Source: RPQJ01 sp963746325 (GTDB lineage: Bacteria; Pseudomonadota; Gammaproteobacteria; Steroidobacterales; Steroidobacteraceae). Taken from it: DNA of 64,000 nucleotides. The notes under the pieces were generated by a model. It searched no databases. It was given only the letters and a program-made list of their open reading frames with translations, and was not told where the DNA came from. A program made the position numbers and the translations under genes. The first letter of the stretch is position 1, and the number at the start of each line of letters is the position of its first letter. This document shows positions 56,695-64,000 of the stretch, piece after piece. The DNA is taken from contig CAVVBC010000024.1 of the NCBI GenBank assembly GCA_963746325.1, forward strand, positions 292,927 to 356,926, written 5' to 3'.

Positions 56695-57528
56695 TCATGC
56701 CGTGTGGTCCTCATGGCACATCAGGCAGTCCATGTGCCCCTGCTGGTTCCACTTGCGCGCCTTCTGCGTCGGGGTGGTCGGTCCGTGGCACTTGATGCAA
56801 TGCGCGGCCTCCGGTGAAGGGTTCCAGACGGGCGCGACCCACTTGCCATCGAAGAATTCGTTCAGCGCCGTCGTGACGATGTAGACGACTTCCCCCGCCA
56901 CCTTGGCACAGCGCTCGATCTTTGCCGGGTCATGCAGGTCCTTCACGCCGGCGGCCAGCGACCACTTGGACACGGAGGTGTGGCACAGCGGCGACATGGC
57001 CTTCACCTTGATCTGCTTCGGCAGCGGTGAAAGGTCGTCGAACCGCTCCGTTGGGAAATTCTGCTCTGCGTACCACCAGAACAACCGATCCACGATCGCA
57101 TTGTTCTGCAGGTATTCGTCGCGCTTCTCGCCATAGGTGACCATATTGACGATCACGGACGCGCCGGCCAGTGCGCCACACAGCGTTCCGTGGCCGCCGA
57201 AGCCTGCAGCTGCGTGGACCATCAGCATGTCCGGCATTGTCGTCCACGGGTGGCCAACCTTTTCCTGCAGCAGGGTGAGCAGGGAGAGGTAGCTCGCGGA
57301 ACCGCAGCCACCCTTTTCCTTGTAATAGTGATAGCCACGCCGGCCCGCCTCGAGCGGGTCGAGCTTTTCCCACTTCCAGGGCAGAGGGGGCGCGCTCGCG
57401 GGCGTACCGGGAGCCGCAGCAAGCGCCGTGAATCCGGATCCGATACCACCGCCGGCCAGCAGTGCTCCGGCTCCCGTGAGAATGGTGCGACGGGACACGA
57501 TTGAGACGTCGCCTTCATGGATTTCCAT
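56695..57528 (-). CDS. Tat-exported C_GCAxxG_C_C-family (split-Soret-like) cytochrome c
   Basis: 277 residues from ATG 57528 with GGAGG upstream. It starts with a twin-arginine signal (SRRTILTGAGALLAGGGIGS). The C_GCAxxG_C_C redox motif region is seen in GGCGSASYLSLLTLLQEKVG (near 75) and GFGGHGTLCGALAGASVIVN (near 110), with later cysteine MSPLCHTSVSKW and ERCAKVAG. Two c-type haem sites close the protein: CIKCH (near 243) and CLMCH (near 270). This order fits split-Soret cytochromes first described in sulfate reducers, acting in periplasmic electron transfer. No partner reductase is adjacent. Confidence 0.85.
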   Translation of the reverse strand: MEIHEGDVSIVSRRTILTGAGALLAGGGIGSGFTALAAAPGTPASAPPLPWKWEKLDPLEAGRRGYHYYKEKGGCGSASYLSLLTLLQEKVGHPWTTMPDMLMVHAAAGFGGHGTLCGALAGASVIVNMVTYGEKRDEYLQNNAIVDRLFWWYAEQNFPTERFDDLSPLPKQIKVKAMSPLCHTSVSKWSLAAGVKDLHDPAKIERCAKVAGEVVYIVTTALNEFFDGKWVAPVWNPSPEAAHCIKCHGPTTPTQKARKWNQQGHMDCLMCHEDHTA

Positions 57529-57743
57529 GTCGACCTCCGATCGAAGTAATGCGTCCAGCGGCTATGGTTTCGCAGTCACTGCGCTTGGCATCAGAGTGCT
57601 GATTATCGCGCCAACAGTGAGACTGCGGTCTCAGGTGAAACCACTACCGCAGGTTCTGCGCCGATTACAGCCCGCGCGCGGCAACCCCTTACCAGGCGCA
57701 CCCGGGCAATGATTGAATCGCGTTCTGCGCGAGCACTCCTGGC

Positions 57744-57846
57744 TGTAGCGGGTGATGGGAATCGAACCCACGTGAGCGTCGCCACCCCGCCCGCCAGATC
57801 AACTACTTAATGAGGACGGTGGCTCCGCGTGTGATTGGCGTGTGAA
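57744..57846 (-). repeat. tRNA-Gly 3'-end fragment with att-like flank, copy C
   Basis: Same element as copy B, on the same strand: T-arm GGTTCGATTCCC and acceptor strand ATCACCCGCT at 57775-57744, with the CCA mutated (TACA), then about 70 bases matching copy B at fixed positions (GATCAA, ACTTA, CGCGTG-GATT). It lies in a 394-base gap (57529-57922) that holds nothing else recognisable. It would be the att remnant nearest the intact tRNA-Gly, which is not in this window. Confidence 0.75.
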
Positions 57847-57922
57847 TCTGGGGCGAACCTCGCAACCAGTCCATACGCGGCATTACCTTCCTGACGCGGA
57901 CAACGGACACCCGCTACGGCCC

Positions 57923-58786
57923 TTAGAAGGAAGCGCTATAAAAGACCATCGGACCTCGGTATGCCCAGTCGAGCTTGCCGTTGAATTTGCGTCGGTCGAC
58001 GTCGACGGTGACCGAGAACGAGTCATACCCGATCCCCACGCCGAGCCACTTTTTCGGCTGCCAGATCAGCGCCACCTTGTAGTCCTGCAGGTTGCCGTCG
58101 TAGCCACCCGTCGACAGGGTGAAGAACTGCCCGGACGCGTCGATCCAGAGATTGTGCGGCATCCCCCAGGTGCCGCGAAGGCCAATGACCGGCAGCGGCT
58201 CACCGACACTGGCACTGTCGCTGATGCGTTCGGTGATCGACTGTTCCGGCAACGTCACCGTCGCGGCCAGCTTTGCTTCGAGTTCCGTGTAATGCATGCC
58301 GAGCGACACGGACAATTCGTAGCGATCGCGATGCAGGAATGCGTACTCGTAGGCGAGTTCATAGATGGAGAACTTGAACTCGCCGTTCACCTTGGCGTCG
58401 ACAGGGAAGGCCACGTCACCCCATACGACCTCCTCGGCAAATGTCTCGGAGTCACTGCGGGAGGAGTTGAATACCAAGGCACGCAGTTTGTGCCGCTCTG
58501 CAAACCGCCAGTAGCCATCCATCCGGAATCGATTCACGTCCCCCTTGCCGAATGTCTGCTCCCAATCGACGGGAGTGCCTTGGGTGCCGGCAGTGCCGTC
58601 GAGACGCACCGTGGTGTCCGTGTTGATGATGAACGCCCCCAGTGCCACGTGGAGCGGATCCCGCAATAGGTCCGGCGCTTCTTCGCAGTTCGCAGGAGAC
58701 GGCGACAGGGCGAGTCCGGCAAGGACCGCCCAAGGCCAGCGGCGTACGGCTTCCCCCTGCGTCATCGTTTCTTGCGTGCCGTGCAT
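57923..58786 (-). CDS. Outer-membrane beta-barrel-like protein
   Basis: 287 residues from ATG 58786 (ATG 58765 is the alternative). A signal peptide (WPWAVLAGLALSPSPANCEE) is followed by alternating aromatic strands (LHVALGAFIINTDTTVRLDG, RMDGYWRFAERHKLRALVFN, FSIYELAYEYAFLHRDRYEL, WLGVGIGYDSFSVTVDVDRR) and a C-terminal Phe (GPMVFYSASF), the usual barrel-assembly signal. It lies 141 bases downstream of the arylsulfatase gene on the same strand and may be co-expressed, perhaps for substrate entry (inference). Confidence 0.75.
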   Translation of the reverse strand: MHGTQETMTQGEAVRRWPWAVLAGLALSPSPANCEEAPDLLRDPLHVALGAFIINTDTTVRLDGTAGTQGTPVDWEQTFGKGDVNRFRMDGYWRFAERHKLRALVFNSSRSDSETFAEEVVWGDVAFPVDAKVNGEFKFSIYELAYEYAFLHRDRYELSVSLGMHYTELEAKLAATVTLPEQSITERISDSASVGEPLPVIGLRGTWGMPHNLWIDASGQFFTLSTGGYDGNLQDYKVALIWQPKKWLGVGIGYDSFSVTVDVDRRKFNGKLDWAYRGPMVFYSASF

Positions 58787-58927
58787 TGCTTTCCACTCCG
58801 CCGCACTGCATGGCAGACCCCTAAGCCATCCGCACCCATGGCCAGGATGACGGGCCCGCCGCCAGAACATTCAGGTCCTGGCGGCGGGATCATCGTAAGA
58901 CATCGCGCGCGATGCCAGGTGACGGAG

Positions 58928-61363
58928 TCAGTCCCGCATCATCGCGCGTTGTGCTTCCTGTTCCAGCGTTTCGTAGGAGGCCTTCTCGACGGTCACGCCG
59001 ACACCCTGGATCGTGCCGCCGGTAAACCGTCCTGGGGTCTGGTACTGCTGGCTGACGGCGTCACCACTGTCGTAGCCGATGCAGAGGCCGTCGCCCGAGA
59101 GCGTGAACTTGCCGGGCTGTGTCCTCATCGGACCTTGTGCGGCCACCTGGTCGTTGACGTACAAGGTGACGTTGCCGACGGACTCGTGGTTCGGACCGGC
59201 GCCGGTGCGCTCGAAGTCCACGCCGAGCGTGTACTTGCCCGGCTTCAACTCCTGCGTCGAGACGAAGTGCTGCTCCGGCTGGATGCCGAGGAAGTTGTAC
59301 ACGTAGTGCAGCCTGCGGTCCTTGATGAAGAGGCTGTGCCCACCGAAGCGCGAGCCGTGCGCGAAGATGACGCCGGCCGCGTTCGGATCGGTGATCTCGA
59401 CGTTCGCAAGGATCTTGTAAGAACGGTTGCGAACGCTCACCGCCACGCCTTCTGGCACCGGCGCGGTGCCGGGGAAGTACACGTAACGATCGCGCGGCGC
59501 TTCCTCAGAGGGGCGGGCGATGCCAAGTTGCTCGACTGCGCTGCGGTCGTCGAGCGGCAGCACGAGGTTCGTAGCCGCTTCCTCGTCCCAGGCCTTGATC
59601 AGCGCCTTGAGCTTGTCGGGGTACTTCTTTGCGAGGTCCACTGACTCGGACCGGTCCACGGCGACGTGGTAAAGCTGCCACTGGTCCTGGTCGAAGTGAC
59701 CCTTGCCGGTGATCGGCGCGTGCACCGTCGTCGCCAGCCAGCCGTCTTCCCAGATACCTCGCGTGCCGAGCATCGCGTAGTACTGGCGCTTCTTGGTCGT
59801 CGGGTCGTCGGGCTTGGCGTCAAACGTGTATTTCATCGAGACGCCGGACAGCGGGAACTGCTCGACACCGCGGTACACCTTCGGCATCTCGATGCCGACG
59901 ATGTCGAGCACGGTCGGTACGAAGTCGGTCGAGTGGTGGTACTGATTGCGGATCTCGCCGCGCGCCTTGATGCCTTTCGGCCATGAGATGACCAGCGGAT
60001 CGGAGGTGCCGCCGGAGTACTGCGCATAGCGCTTGAACATCTGGAAGGGCGTGGAGAAAGCTGCGGCCCAGCCCGTAGGGAAATGCTCGTACGTGTCAGG
60101 CCCGCCGAGCACGTCGATCAGCTTCATGTTCTCGGCCAACTCATCCGGATAGCCGTTGAAGAACTTGTTCTCGTTGACCGAGCCGTTCGGGCTGCCTTCG
60201 CCCGAGGCACCGTTGTCGGCGCCGTAGAATACAACCGTGTTTTCGAGTTGGCCGGATTGCTCGAGGTAGTCGATGATGCGGCCGGCCTGGACGTCCGTGT
60301 ACTCCGAGAACGCGGCATAGACTTCCGCCATGCGGGAGAAGAGCTTCTTCTCGTCGGCCGTCAGCGAATTCCACGGGCGCACCATGTCGGCTGGATTGGC
60401 GACCGACTCAGGGAGCGGGTTGAGCGGCGTCAGCTTGGTGCCCTTCGGCACGACGCCCTTCTCGATCATCCGTGCGAGCACCCACGTCCGGTAGGCCTCG
60501 TAACCGTCGTCGAACTTGCCCTTGTACTTGGCGATGTATTCCTGCGGCGCGTGGTGCGGCGCGTGATTCGCGCCCGGGTTGTACCACATGAACCACGGCT
60601 TCGAAGGGTTGCTCGCCTTCTGGTCGCGAATCATCCCGATCGCTTGATCGGCCAGGTCTTTCGACAGGTGGTATCCCTTCTCCGGGCCATACGGCTGGTC
60701 GATGAACCGGTTGTCCTCGGCAAGGTCCGGGTACCACTGGTTGGTCTCGCCGCCGAGGAATCCATAGAACCGGTCGAATCCCATTCCGAGCGGCCAGAGT
60801 TTTCGACTTGCGCCGGAGGCAACGTCCTGCTCGGGAACGTTGTGATTCTTGCCGAGCCAGAACGTGCTGTAGCCATTGTCCTGCAGGATCTGCGCGACGG
60901 TGGCGGCTTGCGGCGGAATGCGGCCACTGGCGCCGGGGAAGCCATTCGCGCCCTCTGTGATCGCCGCCATGCCGTTCAAGTGGTGGTTGCGCCCGGTGAG
61001 GATCGTGGACCGCGTCGGCGAGCACAGTGCCGTCGTGTGCCATTGCGTGTACCGCAGCCCCTGGTTTGCGAGCCGCTCGAGCGTCGGCATGTTGATGCGG
61101 CCGCCATAAGGCGACCAGGCAGCGAGTCCGGTGTCGTCATACAGGATGAAGAGGACGTTAGGCGCGCCTTCGGGCGCGCGCTTCGGCGTGAACGGGCCCC
61201 AGTCGGGCACCGAATCGCGGACATCGAGCTTGATGGTGCCCTTGAAGTCGGTATACGGACCGACCGCCTGGCCCTGTTGTGCGATAGCGCCGGAGGGCAA
61301 TGCCGCGCCCAGCGTCGCTGCGAGCGCCATCCCCAGCAGCCCAGTGACTCCCGTTCGTTTCAT
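58928..61363 (-). CDS. Exported Cys-type arylsulfatase
   Basis: 811 residues with a Sec signal (GLLGMALAATLGAALPSGAI). The S1 sulfatase domain starts at NVLFILYDDTGLAAWSPYGG; the formylglycine motif is TTALCSPTRSTILTGRNHH with the modified Cys near residue 112 and the Arg four positions on. Metal and substrate residues follow in FWLGKNHNVP, YNPGANHAPHHAPQEYIAKY and VVFYGADNGASGEGSPNGS. A C-terminal beta domain (RSYKILANVEITDPNAAGVI, KYTLGVDFERTGAGP) completes the AtsA/BetC-like long form. It hydrolyses sulfate esters in the periplasm after Cys oxidation. ATG 61363 is taken because of the purine-rich site GGGAGAGG. It is divergent from a LysR gene. Confidence 0.93.
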   Translation of the reverse strand: MKRTGVTGLLGMALAATLGAALPSGAIAQQGQAVGPYTDFKGTIKLDVRDSVPDWGPFTPKRAPEGAPNVLFILYDDTGLAAWSPYGGRINMPTLERLANQGLRYTQWHTTALCSPTRSTILTGRNHHLNGMAAITEGANGFPGASGRIPPQAATVAQILQDNGYSTFWLGKNHNVPEQDVASGASRKLWPLGMGFDRFYGFLGGETNQWYPDLAEDNRFIDQPYGPEKGYHLSKDLADQAIGMIRDQKASNPSKPWFMWYNPGANHAPHHAPQEYIAKYKGKFDDGYEAYRTWVLARMIEKGVVPKGTKLTPLNPLPESVANPADMVRPWNSLTADEKKLFSRMAEVYAAFSEYTDVQAGRIIDYLEQSGQLENTVVFYGADNGASGEGSPNGSVNENKFFNGYPDELAENMKLIDVLGGPDTYEHFPTGWAAAFSTPFQMFKRYAQYSGGTSDPLVISWPKGIKARGEIRNQYHHSTDFVPTVLDIVGIEMPKVYRGVEQFPLSGVSMKYTFDAKPDDPTTKKRQYYAMLGTRGIWEDGWLATTVHAPITGKGHFDQDQWQLYHVAVDRSESVDLAKKYPDKLKALIKAWDEEAATNLVLPLDDRSAVEQLGIARPSEEAPRDRYVYFPGTAPVPEGVAVSVRNRSYKILANVEITDPNAAGVIFAHGSRFGGHSLFIKDRRLHYVYNFLGIQPEQHFVSTQELKPGKYTLGVDFERTGAGPNHESVGNVTLYVNDQVAAQGPMRTQPGKFTLSGDGLCIGYDSGDAVSQQYQTPGRFTGGTIQGVGVTVEKASYETLEQEAQRAMMRD

Positions 61364-61472
61364 ATTGCCGCCCTCTCCCAATTCAAATCGTGGTGCTTGA
61401 ACGGAATGCGCGCCCCAGCGGCACATTCATTCGAAGCACTATGCCCACATTGTCATAACTCGGTATAAGAAC

Positions 61473-61487
61473 ATTCACAACATGAAT
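61473..61487. promoter_or_regulatory. LysR-box ATTCA-N5-TGAAT between arylsulfatase and LysR genes
   Basis: A perfect inverted repeat of T-N11-A type (ATTCACAACATGAAT) lies 30 bases before the LysR start and 110 before the arylsulfatase start, in AT-rich DNA. A second perfect repeat, CATTC-TAC-GAATG (61507-61519), overlaps the LysR start codon and could serve autorepression. Both are typical of LysR-controlled divergent pairs. Confidence 0.6.
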
Positions 61488-61516
61488 ACGCTGAATACCT
61501 CCCATACATTCTACGA

Positions 61517-62512
61517 ATGACAATCGAACTTCAGCACCTCCGTCACCTCGTCGCCCTGGCGGAACACGGCAGCTTCATGCGTGCGGCGGCCGCGCTCGGC
61601 ATGAGTCAACCCGCGCTCTCGCACAGCATCAAGAAACTGGAACGGCAACTCGGCACGGTTCTGTTCACGCGCAATAGCAGCGGCGCCGTTCCGACCGACA
61701 GCGGGTTATTGCAGCTCGAGCGGGCACGCGACCTTTTGCGGTTGGCAGACGATTTCATTCGCAACTCCAACGGACAAGCAGCCCTTCAGACCGGGCACCT
61801 GTCGGTCGGCGCCGGCCCCTATCCCGCCGAATCCGTCGTCGGCAAGGCTGCAGCCCGATTCGTGGAGCAATTCCCCCGGGTGAGCGTGCAGATTCGAGTC
61901 AACACCTGGGGCGCACTTTTGCAGCAGCTGCGCAGCCGCGAACTCGATTTCATCGTGCTCGAGACCAGCCAGCTGCAGCGGGAGCGGGACATCGAGGTTC
62001 CACCGTTCACGTACTCACAGACCGTGTACTTCGTTGCCCGCAGCGAGCACCCGCTGGCCTCGCGTCCCGCCGTCCAGGTGGGCGACGTATTCAGCTGGCC
62101 GATCGTCGCGCCCACGCGAATCCCCCCACAGGTCCTCGAGCAACTGCTTGCCGCCCAGCACGCAGCCATCAGTGCATTTTCGCCGGGGCATGTATTTCCA
62201 GCCATCGAGTGCAGCGACCTCACGACCGTCAAGCGCATCCTCGAGAACTCCAATGCGATCACGGCGGTACCTCTATCCTCCGTGGCAGACGAACTCGAGC
62301 GGGGTCGTTTCGTCGCGTTGTGCACGGCACCCTGGCTGCAGCTGAGCTTCGGCGTCGTCAGCCTCAAGGGCCGTTCGCTGACGCAGGCGGCGGAGAAGTT
62401 TCGAGCGCTCGTATTGGACGTCGAGCGCGAAGTCGCCCGGGAGGACGAGCAGTTGGTCGCCCGGTGGGCGCCAACGGCGGCGACCGGTTCGGGTGCGCGC
62501 CGGCCGACCTGA
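61517..62512 (+). CDS. LysR-family regulator of the arylsulfatase locus
   Basis: 331 residues: winged helix-turn-helix (ELQHLRHLVALAEHGSFMRA, ALGMSQPALSHSIKKLERQL) and a full effector domain (LSVGAGPYPAESVVGKAAAR to AEKFRALVLDVEREVARED). It lies between the divergent arylsulfatase gene and the convergent maturase gene. With the operator at 61473-61487 it is the likely controller of the sulfatase. The effector domain resembles that of the LysR protein at 443. Confidence 0.9.
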   Translation: MTIELQHLRHLVALAEHGSFMRAAAALGMSQPALSHSIKKLERQLGTVLFTRNSSGAVPTDSGLLQLERARDLLRLADDFIRNSNGQAALQTGHLSVGAGPYPAESVVGKAAARFVEQFPRVSVQIRVNTWGALLQQLRSRELDFIVLETSQLQRERDIEVPPFTYSQTVYFVARSEHPLASRPAVQVGDVFSWPIVAPTRIPPQVLEQLLAAQHAAISAFSPGHVFPAIECSDLTTVKRILENSNAITAVPLSSVADELERGRFVALCTAPWLQLSFGVVSLKGRSLTQAAEKFRALVLDVEREVAREDEQLVARWAPTAATGSGARRPT

Positions 62513-62528
62513 CGCACCTGATGGCCGC

Positions 62529-63750
62529 TTACCTCTGCCGCATGATCTCGTCGGCGTAACGGCCCTGCTGCAGAAGGTTCGCCATGGTCTTCATCGGCTT
62601 GTCGATGTGGGCGAAGAAGGCCCGGTAACCGGCGCACAGGTAGTTCAATCCGTCCTCGCCGTCGGGCGTGCGCAGGAAGCGGTTGCGCGGGCATTCGCCG
62701 TGGCACGCGAAGCAGGACCGGGCACTCCTTGCAGTACCTGGGCAACGTGTCGTACTTGCTGTTGCCGAACCGGCGCTGCTTTTCCGACGACACGAGTGTC
62801 CGGAGCGGCGTTTCACTGATGTTGCCGAGCCGGTGAGCCGGTTCGACGAAGTGATCACAGGAATACACGTCGCCGTTGTGCTCGAGCACCAGGGATTGAC
62901 CGCAGGTCGGTGAGACGATGCAGAGATTGTGCTGGCCGAGCCAGCTGCCCAGCGCGACGTCGAAGGTCGTGACGTAGACCGTGCCGACGTCGCGCCGCAC
63001 CCACTCGTCGAAGATACGGATCAGGAACTTCCCGAACTTCTCCGGCGTCACCGAGCGCTGCGTGACGAGGCTGCCTTCCTGCCGATAAGTCGGCCGGTCC
63101 CTGCCGTGCAGGCCACCCCAGCCCTGGTTGGCGAGCGCGAGGGTCTCCGCAGTCGCCCGCTCGACGATCGGGATCAACTGGATGTATTCGGCCTTCAGTT
63201 CGTCGCGAAAGAATCGATAGACGTCGAGGGGACGATCCGCGTTGGCCGCATGGATGGTGCACAGGATGTTGACGTCGACGGCGTGCCGGCGCAGGCAGTG
63301 CCAGCCGCGGACGGCCGCCGCGAAGCTGCCGTCGCCCTTCTTGTCGACGCGATAGGCGTCATGCAGTGATTGCGGGCCATCGAGGCTCAAACCGACGAGA
63401 TACTTGTTCTGCTTGAAGAACGCCGCCCATTCATCGTCGATCAGCGTGCCGTTGGTCTGGATCGTGTGCTTGACGCGCTGACTGGCCTTGCGATGCTTCT
63501 CCGCCAGCTCCACCGAGCGTCGGTAGAAGTCGAGCCCGCGCAGCAGCGGTTCGCCACCCTGCCAGGACACCTCGACCTCGGGGCCGGGTGACGCATCCAT
63601 CAATGCCCGGATGTAGGTCTCGAGCATGTCCTCCGTCATCAGCGGGCTCTCACGCGCCGGATAGAGGTTTTCCTTGGACAGGAAGAAGCAGTACTTGCAG
63701 CCGAGATTGCAGGCTGCGCCAGCGGGCTTGGTCAGCAGGTGGAAAGGCAT
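62529..63750 (-). pseudogene. Anaerobic sulfatase-maturating enzyme (radical SAM, SPASM), one frameshift
   Basis: About 406 codons, normal for anSME. ATG 63750 starts the radical-SAM domain with the CxxxCxxC cluster site in AACNLGCKYCFFLSKENLYP (Cys 14, 18, 21), EVSWQGGEPLLRGLDFYRR and KHTIQTNGTLIDDEWAAFF. The SPASM part includes CGQSLVLEHNGDVYSCDHFV and RYCKECPV. A one-base change near 62730 moves the last ~65 residues (CFACHGECPRNRF, YLCAGYRAFFAHIDKPMKTM) into another frame. The enzyme converts the active-site Cys of sulfatases to formylglycine without oxygen, matching the Cys-type arylsulfatase one gene away. A TTG at 63765 is an alternative start. Confidence 0.85.
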
Positions 63751-63776
63751 GGGCGCGGCTTGCAAGGGCTGGAACC

Positions 63777-64000
63777 TCAGGTCGGGTACCCGTCGGCGGG
63801 TCGCCAGGACACCCGCAAATCATCGGATGCGACCTCGTCGCCGTACATAAGGAAAATTTCGGCACGGAAGGCGATCCGGGCCTGTCGCGAGTCAATCAGC
63901 TTGCGTTGCGAAAGCGGCCGCAACGTTCGTGGACAGTGGCCACGAACCACACGCATGGCGCCCGAAAGCCGGAGCGAGTTGATGCAGTGATACCTGCGCC
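63777..64000 (-). CDS. 3' end of an unidentified gene at the right edge
   Basis: An open frame enters from the right edge and ends at TGA 63779-63777, 27 bases upstream of the maturase start. Its last part reads like protein (LIDSRQARIAFRAEIFLMYG, VASDDLRVSWRPADGYPT). It is too short to assign; an operon with the maturase is possible. Confidence 0.4.
   Translation of the reverse strand, partial: RRYHCINSLRLSGAMRVVRGHCPRTLRPLSQRKLIDSRQARIAFRAEIFLMYGDEVASDDLRVSWRPADGYPT

Noticed and set aside
42704..57775. Intact tRNA-Gly genes at the three repeat sites
   Set aside because: Only the T-arm and acceptor 3' strand are present; no D-arm or anticodon arm lies upstream on the minus strand.
57603..57785. 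Short minus-strand ORF starting in the repeat at 57785
   Set aside because: It is created by reading through the tRNA-derived repeat, a common annotation artefact.
1..64000. CRISPR array or toxin-antitoxin locus
   Set aside because: No regularly spaced short repeats were seen, and no recognisable toxin-antitoxin pair; DUF3841 next to a protease is only a loose analogy.

Overview
The window is GC-rich bacterial DNA from a Gram-negative organism, most likely a proteobacterium and plausibly a gammaproteobacterium of Steroidobacter or Xanthomonadales type. The evidence is several outer-membrane beta-barrels, lipoproteins, a periplasmic cyclic glucan synthase, LysR/AraC/LytTR regulators and a Kdp system. 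The genus cannot be fixed from sequence alone. No intact rRNA, tRNA, CRISPR array, integrase or transposase was recognised.

Layout. 0-4.4 kb: a partial outer-membrane protein divergent from a LysR regulator, small basic and secreted proteins, a DUF4239 membrane protein and an HPF/RaiA-type ribosome hibernation factor with a good sigma-70 promoter. 4.5-13.5 kb: one uninterrupted 9-kb gene for cyclic beta-glucan synthase (NdvB type). It converges on and overlaps a GlsB-type stress membrane protein, which is next to a DUF937 protein. 14.4-22.5 kb: a potassium-transport operon, a novel-looking 30-aa membrane peptide followed by kdpF-A-B-C-D-E, with kdpB, kdpC and kdpD carrying several frameshifts. 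22.6-33.2 kb: a LytS/LytR-type two-component pair with DUF2306 and DUF4386 membrane proteins, an outer-membrane protein, a secreted alkylsulfatase, a DUF3604 protein and an AraC regulator. 33.5-42.7 kb: a SERCA-like P-type ATPase, a hydrolase lipoprotein, an M13 metallopeptidase and an amidohydrolase.

42.7-57.8 kb is island-like. Three same-orientation copies of a tRNA-Gly 3' end (42704, 46569, 57744) bound two segments, as expected for successive integrations downstream of a tRNA-Gly gene lying beyond the right edge. The first segment holds an MFS exporter, a cupin and a truncated LysR gene running into about 0.9 kb of AT-rich, CpG-depleted DNA unlike anything else here. The second holds the best candidate for an undescribed system: a soluble FtsH-like AAA+/M41 protease translationally coupled to a DUF3841 protein, beside a CHAT-peptidase/FecR/CHASE2 set (possible membrane sensing and regulated proteolysis). 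A Tat-exported C_GCAxxG_C_C cytochrome is also in this segment.

57.9-64 kb: an outer-membrane protein, a Cys-type arylsulfatase, a LysR regulator with a clear operator, and the radical-SAM maturase that would activate the sulfatase. With the alkylsulfatase at 27-29 kb this suggests use of sulfate esters.

About a dozen genes carry single-base indels although their total lengths match their families. The pattern suggests local consensus errors more than old pseudogenes, and this limits confidence in any broken gene here.
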